12,599 nt of DNA from Chloroflexota bacterium (GTDB lineage: Bacteria > Chloroflexota > Anaerolineae > Anaerolineales > Villigracilaceae): positions 1 through 12,599 of the forward strand of contig JAKAMM010000023.1 in assembly GCA_021812905.1 (NCBI GenBank), given 5' to 3'. A program made the translations under genes and the position numbers. The first letter of the stretch is position 1. Every line of letters starts with the position of its first letter. The notes beneath the pieces are model-generated. The model did not search any database, was not told the DNA's origin, and saw nothing but the letters and a program-made list of their open reading frames with translations. Positions 6,199 to 12,599 of the stretch are shown here, piece by piece.

Positions 6199-7017
6199 TT
6201 ATTTCGCATACTGATAACCAGCCAACATAAGCTCTGGCAAGGTACCGACAATACCGGGTGTGAGCACTGCCCCAGGTATGAGATGGTTGGTGAACTCCGC
6301 TACTATCTGTGCGTGGCTGAGGCGGTCCGGATTAACCCCCTTTTGATAGAGGGCCAGTGTCAACTCCCAAATTGCGTTGTGGCAGGCCAAAAAGACTGCT
6401 TCGCGTTTTTGGAGAACCGCAATGCTGTCGCCGCGCGGTGAAAAGACGCCATTCGGGTTTTCGAAATCCGCAGGGTTGATCTGGGCTGCCAGCTCATCCT
6501 TGATGAAAACGTTGGTCTGGTATTTATCATTGGTGAGTTTGGCAACCTTGTATTTATCCCAGATGTAATCATCGTACAGCGCCAGGTGCGCGGCACCATG
6601 TGTAGCGGAGACGGCTAAGAAATCCGGGTGCTTGAATGACCAGATCTGGACGTTCATGGCATTGCGCATCAGATTGAGCCAGGGCCCCTCCAGGTCGGTA
6701 TTATCCCAAACTTGTTTGGGAGCGCCTGCATAATGCAGGAGCTCATTTAGGGCCTTGTTGTCCCACTGCGAGGGATCGGTCAGGACCATCGGCACTGTTT
6801 TGAAATTCCGCCGCCGGGGTGCTTTCTCAAGCCTTTTGCTCAACTCCTTGAGCGTAGCTGCTCCGTCCGGTAACGAGTCAGCCGGCGCACTACCACTCAT
6901 GCCACTCGCCCATGCTACATGACTGGCGCCGACAGCTACCATGCCCGCACCGATGCCAAGTATCATTTTCTTCACTGCCGCCCGGCGGTTGGTTAAACCG
7001 TTTTGATTACTCATCAT
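6199..7017 (-). CDS. Tat-exported DsrE-like protein, 272 aa
   Basis: The N-terminus carries a twin-arginine signal (NRRAAVKKMILGIGAGMVAVGASHVAWA), so the folded protein is predicted to be exported. The mature domain resembles the periplasmic DsrE-related family: a strand region NVQIWSFKHPDFLAVSATHGAAH, and a C-terminal VFLACHNAIWEL followed by LIPGAVLTPGIVGTLPELMLAGYQYAK. Cys212 is the only cysteine and lies where DsrE/TusD-type proteins carry the persulfide-forming residue. A role as a sulfur carrier or sensor is therefore plausible but not shown. Two ATGs are adjacent (7017 and 7014); the second has better spacing from AGGAG. It lies 71 bases after the SoxB-like gene and 16 before the binding-protein gene. 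Confidence 0.75.
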   Translation of the reverse strand: MMSNQNGLTNRRAAVKKMILGIGAGMVAVGASHVAWASGMSGSAPADSLPDGAATLKELSKRLEKAPRRRNFKTVPMVLTDPSQWDNKALNELLHYAGAPKQVWDNTDLEGPWLNLMRNAMNVQIWSFKHPDFLAVSATHGAAHLALYDDYIWDKYKVAKLTNDKYQTNVFIKDELAAQINPADFENPNGVFSPRGDSIAVLQKREAVFLACHNAIWELTLALYQKGVNPDRLSHAQIVAEFTNHLIPGAVLTPGIVGTLPELMLAGYQYAK

Positions 7018-7088
7018 TCTCTCCTTTCAAAAAAAGTTAATAATTTTAAACACTACACTTATAAAACATAAAAATGTCGAGAGCCTGC

Positions 7089-8537
7089 TTATACCGCCAC
7101 GAATGCGCCTCTGAGTTCTGCACGAAGGGGACGATGCACTAATAGATATTTTCGCATCGCATCTATAATTCGCTCAGACCGGTTTTCGCGATTGCGTCCG
7201 TATTTCTGAGGGACTCCTTGCGGCGTGACGAATGCCGCTGTGTAGTATTGGCCGGGTTGTATCTCTTCTTTGCCTGCAAATAGTTTTTGAATACGGTGCC
7301 CTGAAGGGTTCTCTATCTTGAAGTAGACATTAAGACCCAGACAGCGCTTTACATACCCTCCCATCTGCTGGTATGGATCGCATGAAAACGTCCTTTCAAG
7401 ATTCTCCTCCAGCATCGCCCTGATTTCCTCTCCTGTTAGCTCTACTGTTGAGACAGGCGGATTCATGGGAATAATATTGTAAAGGTCATTCAAAGTTATC
7501 TGTCCTGGAACTATTGGTGCGCCGTAGCGCCAGCCATTCGAAAATGCCAATTGCGCCCCCGTGTTTTCGAGCAGGGTCTGAAGGAGGAAATTGTCCATAG
7601 TAGCCTCCAAGGTTGTTCCCCGATTGAGCGCTGTGGCAGTTGCACCGACAACCTCCGAGAGATCATTCTTGTAAGGTGCGAGTGCCTGTCTTATCAGTTC
7701 ATCTACTGTGGGGTCAGGTTGCGTGGCTGCTTCAACCTCAATCAACCGGTGCCGGTAATCTACGATTTGTCCACCATCCACCTCCAGGTCCAGGCGACCC
7801 AAGAAAGAACCGTGGCAGCCTGACTGTATAATAATAGTTTTCCCATTGAGAACCGGTTTATAAAGACGGTTATGGGTGTGGCCGCTGAGACAAACATCGA
7901 TGCCGTGCACCTCGGACAAAAGCTTCATCTCCTGAGGGAACCCGAGGTGCGAGACCAAGACAATGAAGTCTACCTTTTCTTGAGTGCGTAGCACATCGAT
8001 AATTGGCGGAAGTTCATCCTTGCCCAGGGTAAAGGATATGCCTTCGCTGTAGGAGGGCGGCATGGTCTTGTCCACGATATTCGAGGCTATCCCCACAAGC
8101 CCGATCCGTAATCCGCCGATCTCTTTTACGACATACGCCTGAAAGACAGGCTTGTTTGTCTCTTTATCGTAGACATTGTTTGCCAGCATTGGATAATTAA
8201 GTTCAGCAACCCGCTGGTTAAATACCTTTGGACCATAAGCAAATTCCCAGTGAGCTGTCATGGCATCAAGCCCCAATGAATTCAAGATAGGGATCAAAGC
8301 CTGTCCCTGGGTGTCTAAGGCAGGATAGGTGCCATGAATAGTATCGCCGCAGTCGCAAAAGAGAATACGCCCTTGGCTCTCAGCCCGAAGCTGTTTTACA
8401 ATCGCGGCGATGCGCGCGTAACCTCCCGCAGGACGATATACAGCGCGGTCGCCCTGCCAAAACATTTCCTGGTGTAAATCAAAATAGGCATGGGTGTCGT
8501 TCATCTGAACGATGGTGAGTTTTTTACTGACGCTCAT
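7089..8537 (-). CDS. SoxB-like 5'-nucleotidase-family metallophosphoesterase, 482 aa
   Basis: A two-domain 5'-nucleotidase/SoxB architecture. Metal-site motifs in the N-terminal calcineurin-like domain: MNDTHA (Asp14, His16), CGDTIHG (Asp65), HWEFAYG (His96), VSHLG (His197) and SGHTHNR (His220, His222). The HWEFxYG motif is characteristic of SoxB (sulfate thiohydrolase), where ordinary 5'-nucleotidases have GNHEFD. The C-terminal domain contains AFSNGWRYGAPIVPGQITLNDLYNIIPM, the substrate-domain signature. Known SoxB proteins are exported and about 550 residues; this one starts directly at MSVSKKLTIVQ with no signal peptide, so it looks cytoplasmic. The start at 8537 is fixed by GGAGGGGAG; an upstream in-frame ATG at 8573 would read into the inserted element. 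A nucleotidase function is the alternative. Confidence 0.82.
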   Translation of the reverse strand: MSVSKKLTIVQMNDTHAYFDLHQEMFWQGDRAVYRPAGGYARIAAIVKQLRAESQGRILFCDCGDTIHGTYPALDTQGQALIPILNSLGLDAMTAHWEFAYGPKVFNQRVAELNYPMLANNVYDKETNKPVFQAYVVKEIGGLRIGLVGIASNIVDKTMPPSYSEGISFTLGKDELPPIIDVLRTQEKVDFIVLVSHLGFPQEMKLLSEVHGIDVCLSGHTHNRLYKPVLNGKTIIIQSGCHGSFLGRLDLEVDGGQIVDYRHRLIEVEAATQPDPTVDELIRQALAPYKNDLSEVVGATATALNRGTTLEATMDNFLLQTLLENTGAQLAFSNGWRYGAPIVPGQITLNDLYNIIPMNPPVSTVELTGEEIRAMLEENLERTFSCDPYQQMGGYVKRCLGLNVYFKIENPSGHRIQKLFAGKEEIQPGQYYTAAFVTPQGVPQKYGRNRENRSERIIDAMRKYLLVHRPLRAELRGAFVAV

Positions 8538-8556
8538 TCTTCTCCCCTCCTTTCCG

Positions 8557-8964
8557 CTAGTGTAGTGCGTCATAAATGCCTTGACTTAATGTTCTGGCAT
8601 AGCCATCACTTCGTGAAACTCCTACGGAGTTGTAATTGGGTTCTTTTTTCACTTTCTACAAACATTCTGGCGTAGCCATCACTTCGTGAAACTCCTACGG
8701 AGTTGAGCAACGCTATTCCAAACCTCCGTAGGAGGTTCACGTTTGTAGGCAATTGGCATTTTTTTGACCACTCGACGAGCCGTCAACGACCCTATCGGTC
8801 TACGACTCCTCGGAGTCGAAGACTCGTGGAGGTCGCAGACCCGTAGGGAGCCGTCGGCTCGACGAGTCGTCGATGACCCGACCCGTCGGGAGTCATCGAC
8901 CTCGTAGAGGAGTTCAACGTTGTTCAGGGACCAAATGTAAAGAGCGTTGGACGCACTACACTAG
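8557..8964. mobile_element. 408-bp MITE-like element with 11-bp inverted ends and CTAG flanks
   Basis: CTAG plus tgtagtgcgtc (8557-8571) is the exact inverse of gacgcactaca plus CTAG (8950-8964), a 15-bp perfect inverted repeat. CTAG at both ends reads naturally as a 4-bp target duplication; YTAR-type targets are known for IS5-group elements. No transposase frame is inside. The interior holds a 41-bp direct repeat with one mismatch (8592-8632 and 8665-8705) and many small palindromes: aactcc-tac-ggagtt (8617-8631), aacctcc-gta-ggaggtt (8721-8737), cgactcc-tc-ggagtcg (8803-8818), gagcc-gtc-ggctc (8848-8860) and a longer one at 8871-8898. It lies just upstream of the SoxB-like gene's ribosome binding site. 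A second end of the same family is at 1017-1046. Confidence 0.7.
8592..8705. repeat. Pair of 41-bp direct repeats inside the element
   Basis: Bases 8592-8632 and 8665-8705 are identical except A8599/G8672. Each ends in the palindrome aactcc-tac-ggagtt, and an inverted relative (aacctccgtaggaggttcacg) follows at 8721. Two copies with a 73-bp period and no further units exclude a CRISPR array. Confidence 0.8.
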
Positions 8965-9145
8965 TTCATTAAATCCTCTTGCCATTAATAATTTTTGCCA
9001 GTCTCCAGCGGATATCTATCTTTCGGCAAGTTGCCGAACGGAAACACCACAGTCCCAGAATAAGCATTTGTTATGACGTCAAATCCCTTTTCAGGCGATG
9101 GGCAATAGACAGAAAGATCCGGAGGAGGAGGCTGGAAACCTTGTG

Positions 9146-9598
9146 TCACTGCGGCTTCCCGCCCATGTCGATTGGCTTGCCCTGGGAAAGCGATGTAATG
9201 TAGCTGACCAAAGCGTTCATCTCGGCGCTGCCGTAGGCTGGCGGCTTGCCACGAAGCGCACCGGCTGTACAATTCCTGATCTGGTCTTCGATTGTGATCA
9301 CCTTGTTGACCTTGGGATTGAAGCGGGGGAAGATCGCTGCAGCGTTGGCGAGACTCGGGAACGTCGCGCCGCCTGCGAGGCCGGGGAATTTCATGCCGAC
9401 AGGTATCCGACCTGGCCCTGTGCCTCCCGCAGTGTGACATGTTTCGCAGGTCTTGCCGTTGCCGCCGAAGGTGCCATGCATGAAGAGATTCTTACCTTTC
9501 TCGATGGCCTTCTCCAGCTGCGGCCCGGTGGTGGCGTAGAGCATCGAAGCAAAAAGCACCACGATCGCTCCACTGAATAATAGCGTAATACGTTTCAT
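9146..9598 (-). CDS. Single-heme c-type cytochrome, SoxA/TsdA-like, 150 aa
   Basis: Sec signal peptide at residues 1-22 (KRITLLFSGAIVVLFASMLYA), then a class I cytochrome c fold with one heme motif CETCH (residues 51-55, His55 axial). The C-terminal part, IEDQIRNCTAGALRG...YGSAEMNALVSYITSLSQGKPI, matches by eye the corresponding region of SoxA and thiosulfate dehydrogenase TsdA, which carry Cys in the R-I-x-x-C motif and S-x-E-M before the last helix. Cys110 here may be free. Met69 and Met127 are candidate second axial ligands. It would act in the periplasm as electron acceptor or partner of a sulfur-compound oxidase. AGGAG before 9598 fixes the start. It is 57 bases after the MFS gene. Confidence 0.85.
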   Translation of the reverse strand: MKRITLLFSGAIVVLFASMLYATTGPQLEKAIEKGKNLFMHGTFGGNGKTCETCHTAGGTGPGRIPVGMKFPGLAGGATFPSLANAAAIFPRFNPKVNKVITIEDQIRNCTAGALRGKPPAYGSAEMNALVSYITSLSQGKPIDMGGKPQ

Positions 9599-9655
9599 CG
9601 TTAGTCTCCTTTCGGTTTTAAAGTTAATACTCATTATAAAAATTATCTTGTTTAT

Positions 9656-10834
9656 TTATGCTCCAGATAAGGCGGAAGTGCGGCCGGATCCTTCCGGAAG
9701 TATCAATGCAAGGGGAAGCCCTAAAAGAGACAATCCGACAATCCACCACAGCGATGCATCAATACCGTAGTAATCAGCGACAAAGCCGAGAGCGAAAATT
9801 GCAACAGCCCCGAGTGCATTGCCTGCACCCAACGCGATTCCCGAAGCCATCGAGTGGCTCTTCGGGAAAAGGTCCTGTCCTATAAGGATGGTTACCGGTG
9901 CGGTTGCAAAGACGGCAATCCCCAAGAATGCCAGGCTTACCCACAGCCAGAGTCCCTGCGAAAACAGGAAGAGAGCGAGAAGAAGAGCCGAGAACAGGCT
10001 TGATCCCACTATCACCGGGCGCCGGCCGATCCGGTCAGCGAGCACTCCGCCGAAGAAATTGCCCAGAATGCCCACCACCAGCATAACGCTAATGAGCGAT
10101 GCCCCGCCGATCAGCGAGCCGCCATGAGCATGCCAGAGCAACGGCACGAAGGTGACTACCCCATACGAAACCATTCCCCGCAGCCCCACAAACCCGATGA
10201 GCGCCAGAATCGGTCCCCGATTGATTTCCCATGCGCTCCGTACTGCCTGAGAGGGTTCAGACGGCAAATTAGGGGTAAACCGGGCAAGAACCAGTAGTGT
10301 AAGGACTCCTGGAATGGCAAATAACCAGAGGCTGTGCAGTCCGAGCCACATGACTAACAGTCCAGCCACAATGGGCCAGATGCCGCGGCCCAATTCACCG
10401 CCGATCAGGAAGAACGACATTGTCATACCCTCACGGGTTCCAATGATAGCACGGGCAGATGCCAGCGCCTGTGGATGGAATGCGGCGCTGCCGAGGCCAG
10501 CGATGGTTAGGAGACCGATCAGCGGCCAGTACCCCGGCGCCAGGCCGATCAAGCTCGCGCCCAAGGCACTCATCCCAAGCCCGACCAGGACGAAACTCCG
10601 ACCTCCTGTACGATCTGCTCTCCAGCCGATAAGGGGTTGGAGGAGCGACCCTATCCCCTGGAGCGCCAGGATCAGACTGCCGACCAAAGCAAGCGGGATG
10701 TGAAACTCTTCCAGCAGCACGGGAAGTACCGCGGGCAGATAATTGATGTAGCCATCATTCAAGAAGTGGGCCCATGTCAAAGCTGCAAGCCCCAATTTTG
10801 CAGACGAAATAGTTCGTGTATCGTTGCCTATCAT
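9656..10834 (-). CDS. MFS transporter, fosmidomycin-resistance (FSR)-like, 392 aa
   Basis: About twelve hydrophobic segments across 392 residues, the standard MFS size. The first helix reads LAALTWAHFLNDGYINYLPAVLP; the HFxxD and Y-LP pattern is typical of the FSR (Fsr/YnfM-like) branch. Loop 2-3 has GWRADRTGGR and the second half has GGVLADRIGRRPVIVG, the conserved MFS loop repeats. The substrate is unknown; in this setting efflux of a sulfur or other anion or of a toxic product is possible. The start at 10834 is chosen because GGAGGAAAA lies directly before it; an upstream in-frame ATG at 10882 lacks a good site. It follows DUF1634 by about 50 bases. Confidence 0.85.
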   Translation of the reverse strand: MIGNDTRTISSAKLGLAALTWAHFLNDGYINYLPAVLPVLLEEFHIPLALVGSLILALQGIGSLLQPLIGWRADRTGGRSFVLVGLGMSALGASLIGLAPGYWPLIGLLTIAGLGSAAFHPQALASARAIIGTREGMTMSFFLIGGELGRGIWPIVAGLLVMWLGLHSLWLFAIPGVLTLLVLARFTPNLPSEPSQAVRSAWEINRGPILALIGFVGLRGMVSYGVVTFVPLLWHAHGGSLIGGASLISVMLVVGILGNFFGGVLADRIGRRPVIVGSSLFSALLLALFLFSQGLWLWVSLAFLGIAVFATAPVTILIGQDLFPKSHSMASGIALGAGNALGAVAIFALGFVADYYGIDASLWWIVGLSLLGLPLALILPEGSGRTSALSGA

Positions 10835-10886
10835 CTTTTCCTCCGTCCTGATGTTTTTTTCAGATGCCTCGTCCATATTCACCGGT

Positions 10887-11303
10887 CTAACGCAAGAAGA
10901 GGCTATAAGTCAGAACACTGAAAACAAACGCGGTAAAAAGCGTGTACTTGCGATTGCGCTCCACGAAGGCAAAGTAGAGCATCGAAGCAAACACGCGCAC
11001 GTATGGTGTCAGCATCAGCACGGCAATTCCCATGTTGACAAATAGGCGCGGTCGAAAACCGCCCGAGAACATCTGTCGGATGTCCGTGAGCACGAAGTCG
11101 AACAAATTCATGCCGGAGATTGAATATGCAATCCCGAGTTGGCCCGTCGACAGCCAACGCCAAACCACGCCGATGGCAATTAGCGCCATGCTGAGAAGCA
11201 CGCCGATCAGCAAAATGTATCCAACCAGAACTTCCATATCAAAGCCGGCTGTCTTCGCTCCAGTCAGTTGATGCCTCGCCGTCGTTCCTTCAAGTGCTAT
11301 CAT
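10887..11303 (-). CDS. DUF1634 integral membrane protein, 138 aa
   Basis: Three hydrophobic segments (about residues 23-50, 86-110, 118-137) and the DUF1634 signature: VGYILLIGVLLSMALIAIGVVW at the N-terminus, the middle GMNLFDFV...DIRQMFSGG, and LTPYVRVFASMLYFAFVERNRKYTLFTAFV. DUF1634 genes commonly neighbour TauE/SafE exporters, as here. The start codon overlaps the TauE stop (ATGA), so translation is probably coupled. The function is unknown; a partner or accessory subunit of the exporter is the reasonable inference. Confidence 0.88.
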   Translation of the reverse strand: MIALEGTTARHQLTGAKTAGFDMEVLVGYILLIGVLLSMALIAIGVVWRWLSTGQLGIAYSISGMNLFDFVLTDIRQMFSGGFRPRLFVNMGIAVLMLTPYVRVFASMLYFAFVERNRKYTLFTAFVFSVLTYSLFLR

Positions 11304-12130
11304 TGTATGACTCCGATCCCGCGCAGAATCATCTCGATGCCTAGTATCGCCAGCACCACCAAGAAGAAATGACGCACCTTCTGATTAGTGAGCCGGACGA
11401 GAAGCCGCGTGCCGATAAATGCGCCTACGAGGATGCCGAGGATCACGGGCGCAGCGAGTCCCGGATCAATCAAGCCTGCCGCGAGGTAAACACTCGCGCC
11501 TGCAAGCGCGGTGATCCCGATGATCAGGTTGCTCGTCGTGGTGGACACCTTCGGCGGCAGCCCCATCACCAGATCGTGGATTAACACCTTGACCGCGCCT
11601 GCCCCGATGCCAAGTAGTCCTGCGATCAATCCCGCGCCGAACATCAGCGGACCGCCGAAGTAGGCGCGCGCCCCGCGGTACTCAATGGTTTCTCCCGCGG
11701 CTTGATCGTAGTATTTCCCTTCAAGTTGCAGCCATTTGGAAAACGCGTCTTGATGCGCGACTGGTGTCCAGCCCTCGTGCCGCTGCAAGAAGAGAGCAGC
11801 CCATGACCCCAGCAGCACGAGTCCAAAGACAATGAAAAGCGGACGCTGTGCCGAGGCCACAGTGATCGCCGCGCCGACAAGCGCGCCCAAAATCGTGAAC
11901 ATCTCCAGAAACATTGCGACCTTGAGATTGGTGATGTGATCACGCACGTATGCCGAGGCGGAACCGCTTGAGGTGGCAATGACTGAGACAATGCTGATGG
12001 CAATGGCATGTTTGATGTCCATGCCCATCAAAGTGAGAGCGGGAATCAGAACAACGCCGCCGCCCATTCCACTCATCGCCCCAATAAAACCGGCAACGAC
12101 CGAGATGAGGAAAAGCAATTCAAACGACAT
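11300..12130 (-). CDS. TauE/SafE-family anion exporter (sulfite exporter-like), 276 aa
   Basis: A TauE/SafE (DUF81) protein with about eight membrane segments in two related halves. The N-terminal half has GFIGAMSGMGGGVVLIPAL (residues 14-32) and the second half the matching GLIAGLLGIGAGAVKVLIHDLVMGLPPKVSTTTSN, the family's duplicated glycine-rich motif. A cytoplasmic loop at about 110-155 separates the halves. Family members are linked to export of sulfite, sulfoacetate or other sulfur anions, and some are implicated in uptake. AGGAGAT precedes 12130. It is first in the sulfur-type block and overlaps DUF1634 by 4 bases. Confidence 0.88.
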   Translation of the reverse strand: MSFELLFLISVVAGFIGAMSGMGGGVVLIPALTLMGMDIKHAIAISIVSVIATSSGSASAYVRDHITNLKVAMFLEMFTILGALVGAAITVASAQRPLFIVFGLVLLGSWAALFLQRHEGWTPVAHQDAFSKWLQLEGKYYDQAAGETIEYRGARAYFGGPLMFGAGLIAGLLGIGAGAVKVLIHDLVMGLPPKVSTTTSNLIIGITALAGASVYLAAGLIDPGLAAPVILGILVGAFIGTRLLVRLTNQKVRHFFLVVLAILGIEMILRGIGVIQ

Positions 12131-12208
12131 TCTTATCTCCTTTGCTCCGAGGTTTAGACGAAAACAGGTCCGATCCTATCTCTATCGTTATCGTTGACAA
12201 CTGCGGTT

Positions 12209-12257
12209 ACTGCGTAAAATAATCTCGAAAAAGAAAAGTTCAAAACGACTACGCAGT
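12209..12257. promoter_or_regulatory. Inverted repeat and candidate promoter upstream of tauE-like gene
   Basis: actgcgta (12209-12216) and tacgcagt (12250-12257) are perfect 8-bp inverted arms separated by 33 bases. Between and overlapping them, on the minus strand, TTTG (12244-12241), exactly 19 bases, then TATTTTAC (12221-12214) resembles the Bacteroidota promoter pattern (TTTG, 19, TAnnTTTG) with a degenerate last two bases. The distance to the start codon at 12130 would leave a leader of about 75 bases. The arms could be operator half-sites on either side of the promoter or a leader hairpin. No regulator gene is in the window. Confidence 0.3.
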
Positions 12258-12280
12258 GCTGTCAATGAAATAATACTCAG

Positions 12281-12297
12281 TCCCGACCTTGTCGGGA
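12281..12297. terminator. Hairpin after the phosphotransacylase gene
   Basis: tcccgac-ctt-gtcggga is a perfect 7-bp stem with a 3-nt loop starting just after the stop codon (12299-12301) of the minus-strand gene. The position suits a terminator, but no T-tract follows on the minus strand. It may equally be a short dispersed palindrome. Confidence 0.4.
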
Positions 12298-12298
12298 T

Positions 12299-12598
12299 TC
12301 AGTTGTTATTCAAATATTCACTTACAATACTGCCTAAAGCAATCGAAAGCAATTTAGCGTCGCTTTTGTCAGATCTCGACGGGATCAAAATCGGTACCTG
12401 CGCACCGACAACAACATGCGCAAGTCTCAGGCCTGCAAAATACGTCGTGCTCTTTGCGAGACTATTCGCAGCTTCGATATTCGCCGCCACCAAAATTTCC
12501 GCCTTACCTGCAACAGGTGATTTGATTCCCTTTTCCTCCGCTGCCTCAGCGGATAGCGCGTTGTCGAGTGCCAATGGCCCATCCACAACGCATCCTTT
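12299..12598 (-). CDS. Phosphate butyryl/acetyltransferase, C-terminal 99 residues, start outside window
   Basis: The visible frame reads KGCVVDGPLALDNALSAEAA and continues with GIKSPVAGKAEILVAANIEAANSLAKSTTYFAGLRLAHVVVGAQVPILIPSRSD. These are the conserved C-terminal motifs of phosphate butyryltransferase (Ptb) and the related Pta/MaeB domain. The enzyme moves an acyl group between CoA and phosphate, usually paired with a butyrate kinase. The family is about 300 residues, so roughly two thirds lie beyond base 12599. The GVVLGAxVPI-like segment (HVVVGAQVPILIPSRSD) favours Ptb over Pta. The hairpin at 12281-12297 closes the transcript. Confidence 0.85.
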   Translation of the reverse strand, partial: KGCVVDGPLALDNALSAEAAEEKGIKSPVAGKAEILVAANIEAANSLAKSTTYFAGLRLAHVVVGAQVPILIPSRSDKSDAKLLSIALGSIVSEYLNNN

Positions 12599-12599
12599 G

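Noticed and set aside
8592..8705. Possible CRISPR repeat pair
   Set aside because: Only two 41-bp copies with one 32-bp gap, palindromic ends and location inside an inverted-repeat element; no third unit and no cas gene.
9022..9038. Palindrome ttcggcaa-g-ttgccgaa after the cytochrome gene as a terminator
   Set aside because: The loop is too short without losing base pairs and no T-tract follows on the minus strand.
8985..9440. 151-codon minus-strand frame overlapping the cytochrome gene
   Set aside because: Arg- and Gln-rich out-of-frame shadow of the cytochrome gene, which has a signal peptide and heme motif in the correct frame.

Overview
The window looks like a chromosomal segment of a Gram-negative bacterium, probably from the Bacteroidota/Ignavibacteriota (FCB) side. 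The grounds are a PASTA protein with a single N-terminal membrane anchor, a purine-rich hairpin of a type I associate with that group, and phosphate butyryltransferase at the far end. This placement is inference. All confident genes lie on the minus strand, so transcription runs from high to low coordinates. The two edge genes (PASTA protein and Ptb-like enzyme) look less G+C-rich by eye than the block between them.

Layout in transcription order. 12598-12299: the C-terminal third of a phosphate butyryl/acetyltransferase. 12298-12131: an intergenic region with a hairpin, a candidate promoter and an inverted repeat. 12130-5211: a block of seven genes that reads as a sulfur-compound module: TauE/SafE anion exporter, DUF1634 membrane protein (ATGA overlap), MFS transporter, single-heme c-type cytochrome of SoxA/TsdA character, a SoxB-like metallophosphoesterase without a signal peptide, a Tat-exported DsrE-like protein, and an orphan ModA-like substrate-binding protein. 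A 408-bp palindromic element (8557-8964) with perfect 11-bp terminal inverted repeats and CTAG at both ends sits between the cytochrome and the SoxB-like gene, 19 bp from the latter's start codon.

5022-1849: five small single-domain genes (two SRPBCC proteins, an NTF2-like protein, a VOC/glyoxalase-fold protein, an alpha/beta hydrolase), each with its own ribosome binding site. They are separated by sequences carrying RYYYAAC...GTTRRRY core pairs, the signature of integron attC sites, in the same orientation as the genes. A short decayed piece of a tyrosine recombinase with the IntI/Xer-type C-terminal motif lies inside one spacer. I read this as a small or relic integron cassette array without a functional integrase in view.

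1848-678: a gene-poor stretch of over 1 kb with several repeat structures: one end of the same element family found at 8557-8964, a REP-like palindrome cluster, a 135-nt nested inverted repeat and a perfect 14-bp purine/pyrimidine hairpin. 677-1: a membrane-anchored PASTA-repeat protein running off the window.

Working picture: the 12130-5211 block may import, oxidise or detoxify and export a sulfur oxyanion. Electrons could pass to the cytochrome, sulfur could be handled by the DsrE-like and SoxB-like proteins, and anions moved by TauE and the binding protein. No SoxYZ carrier, SoxCD or ABC permease is visible, so it is not a standard Sox system. The assignment rests on family resemblance read by eye.
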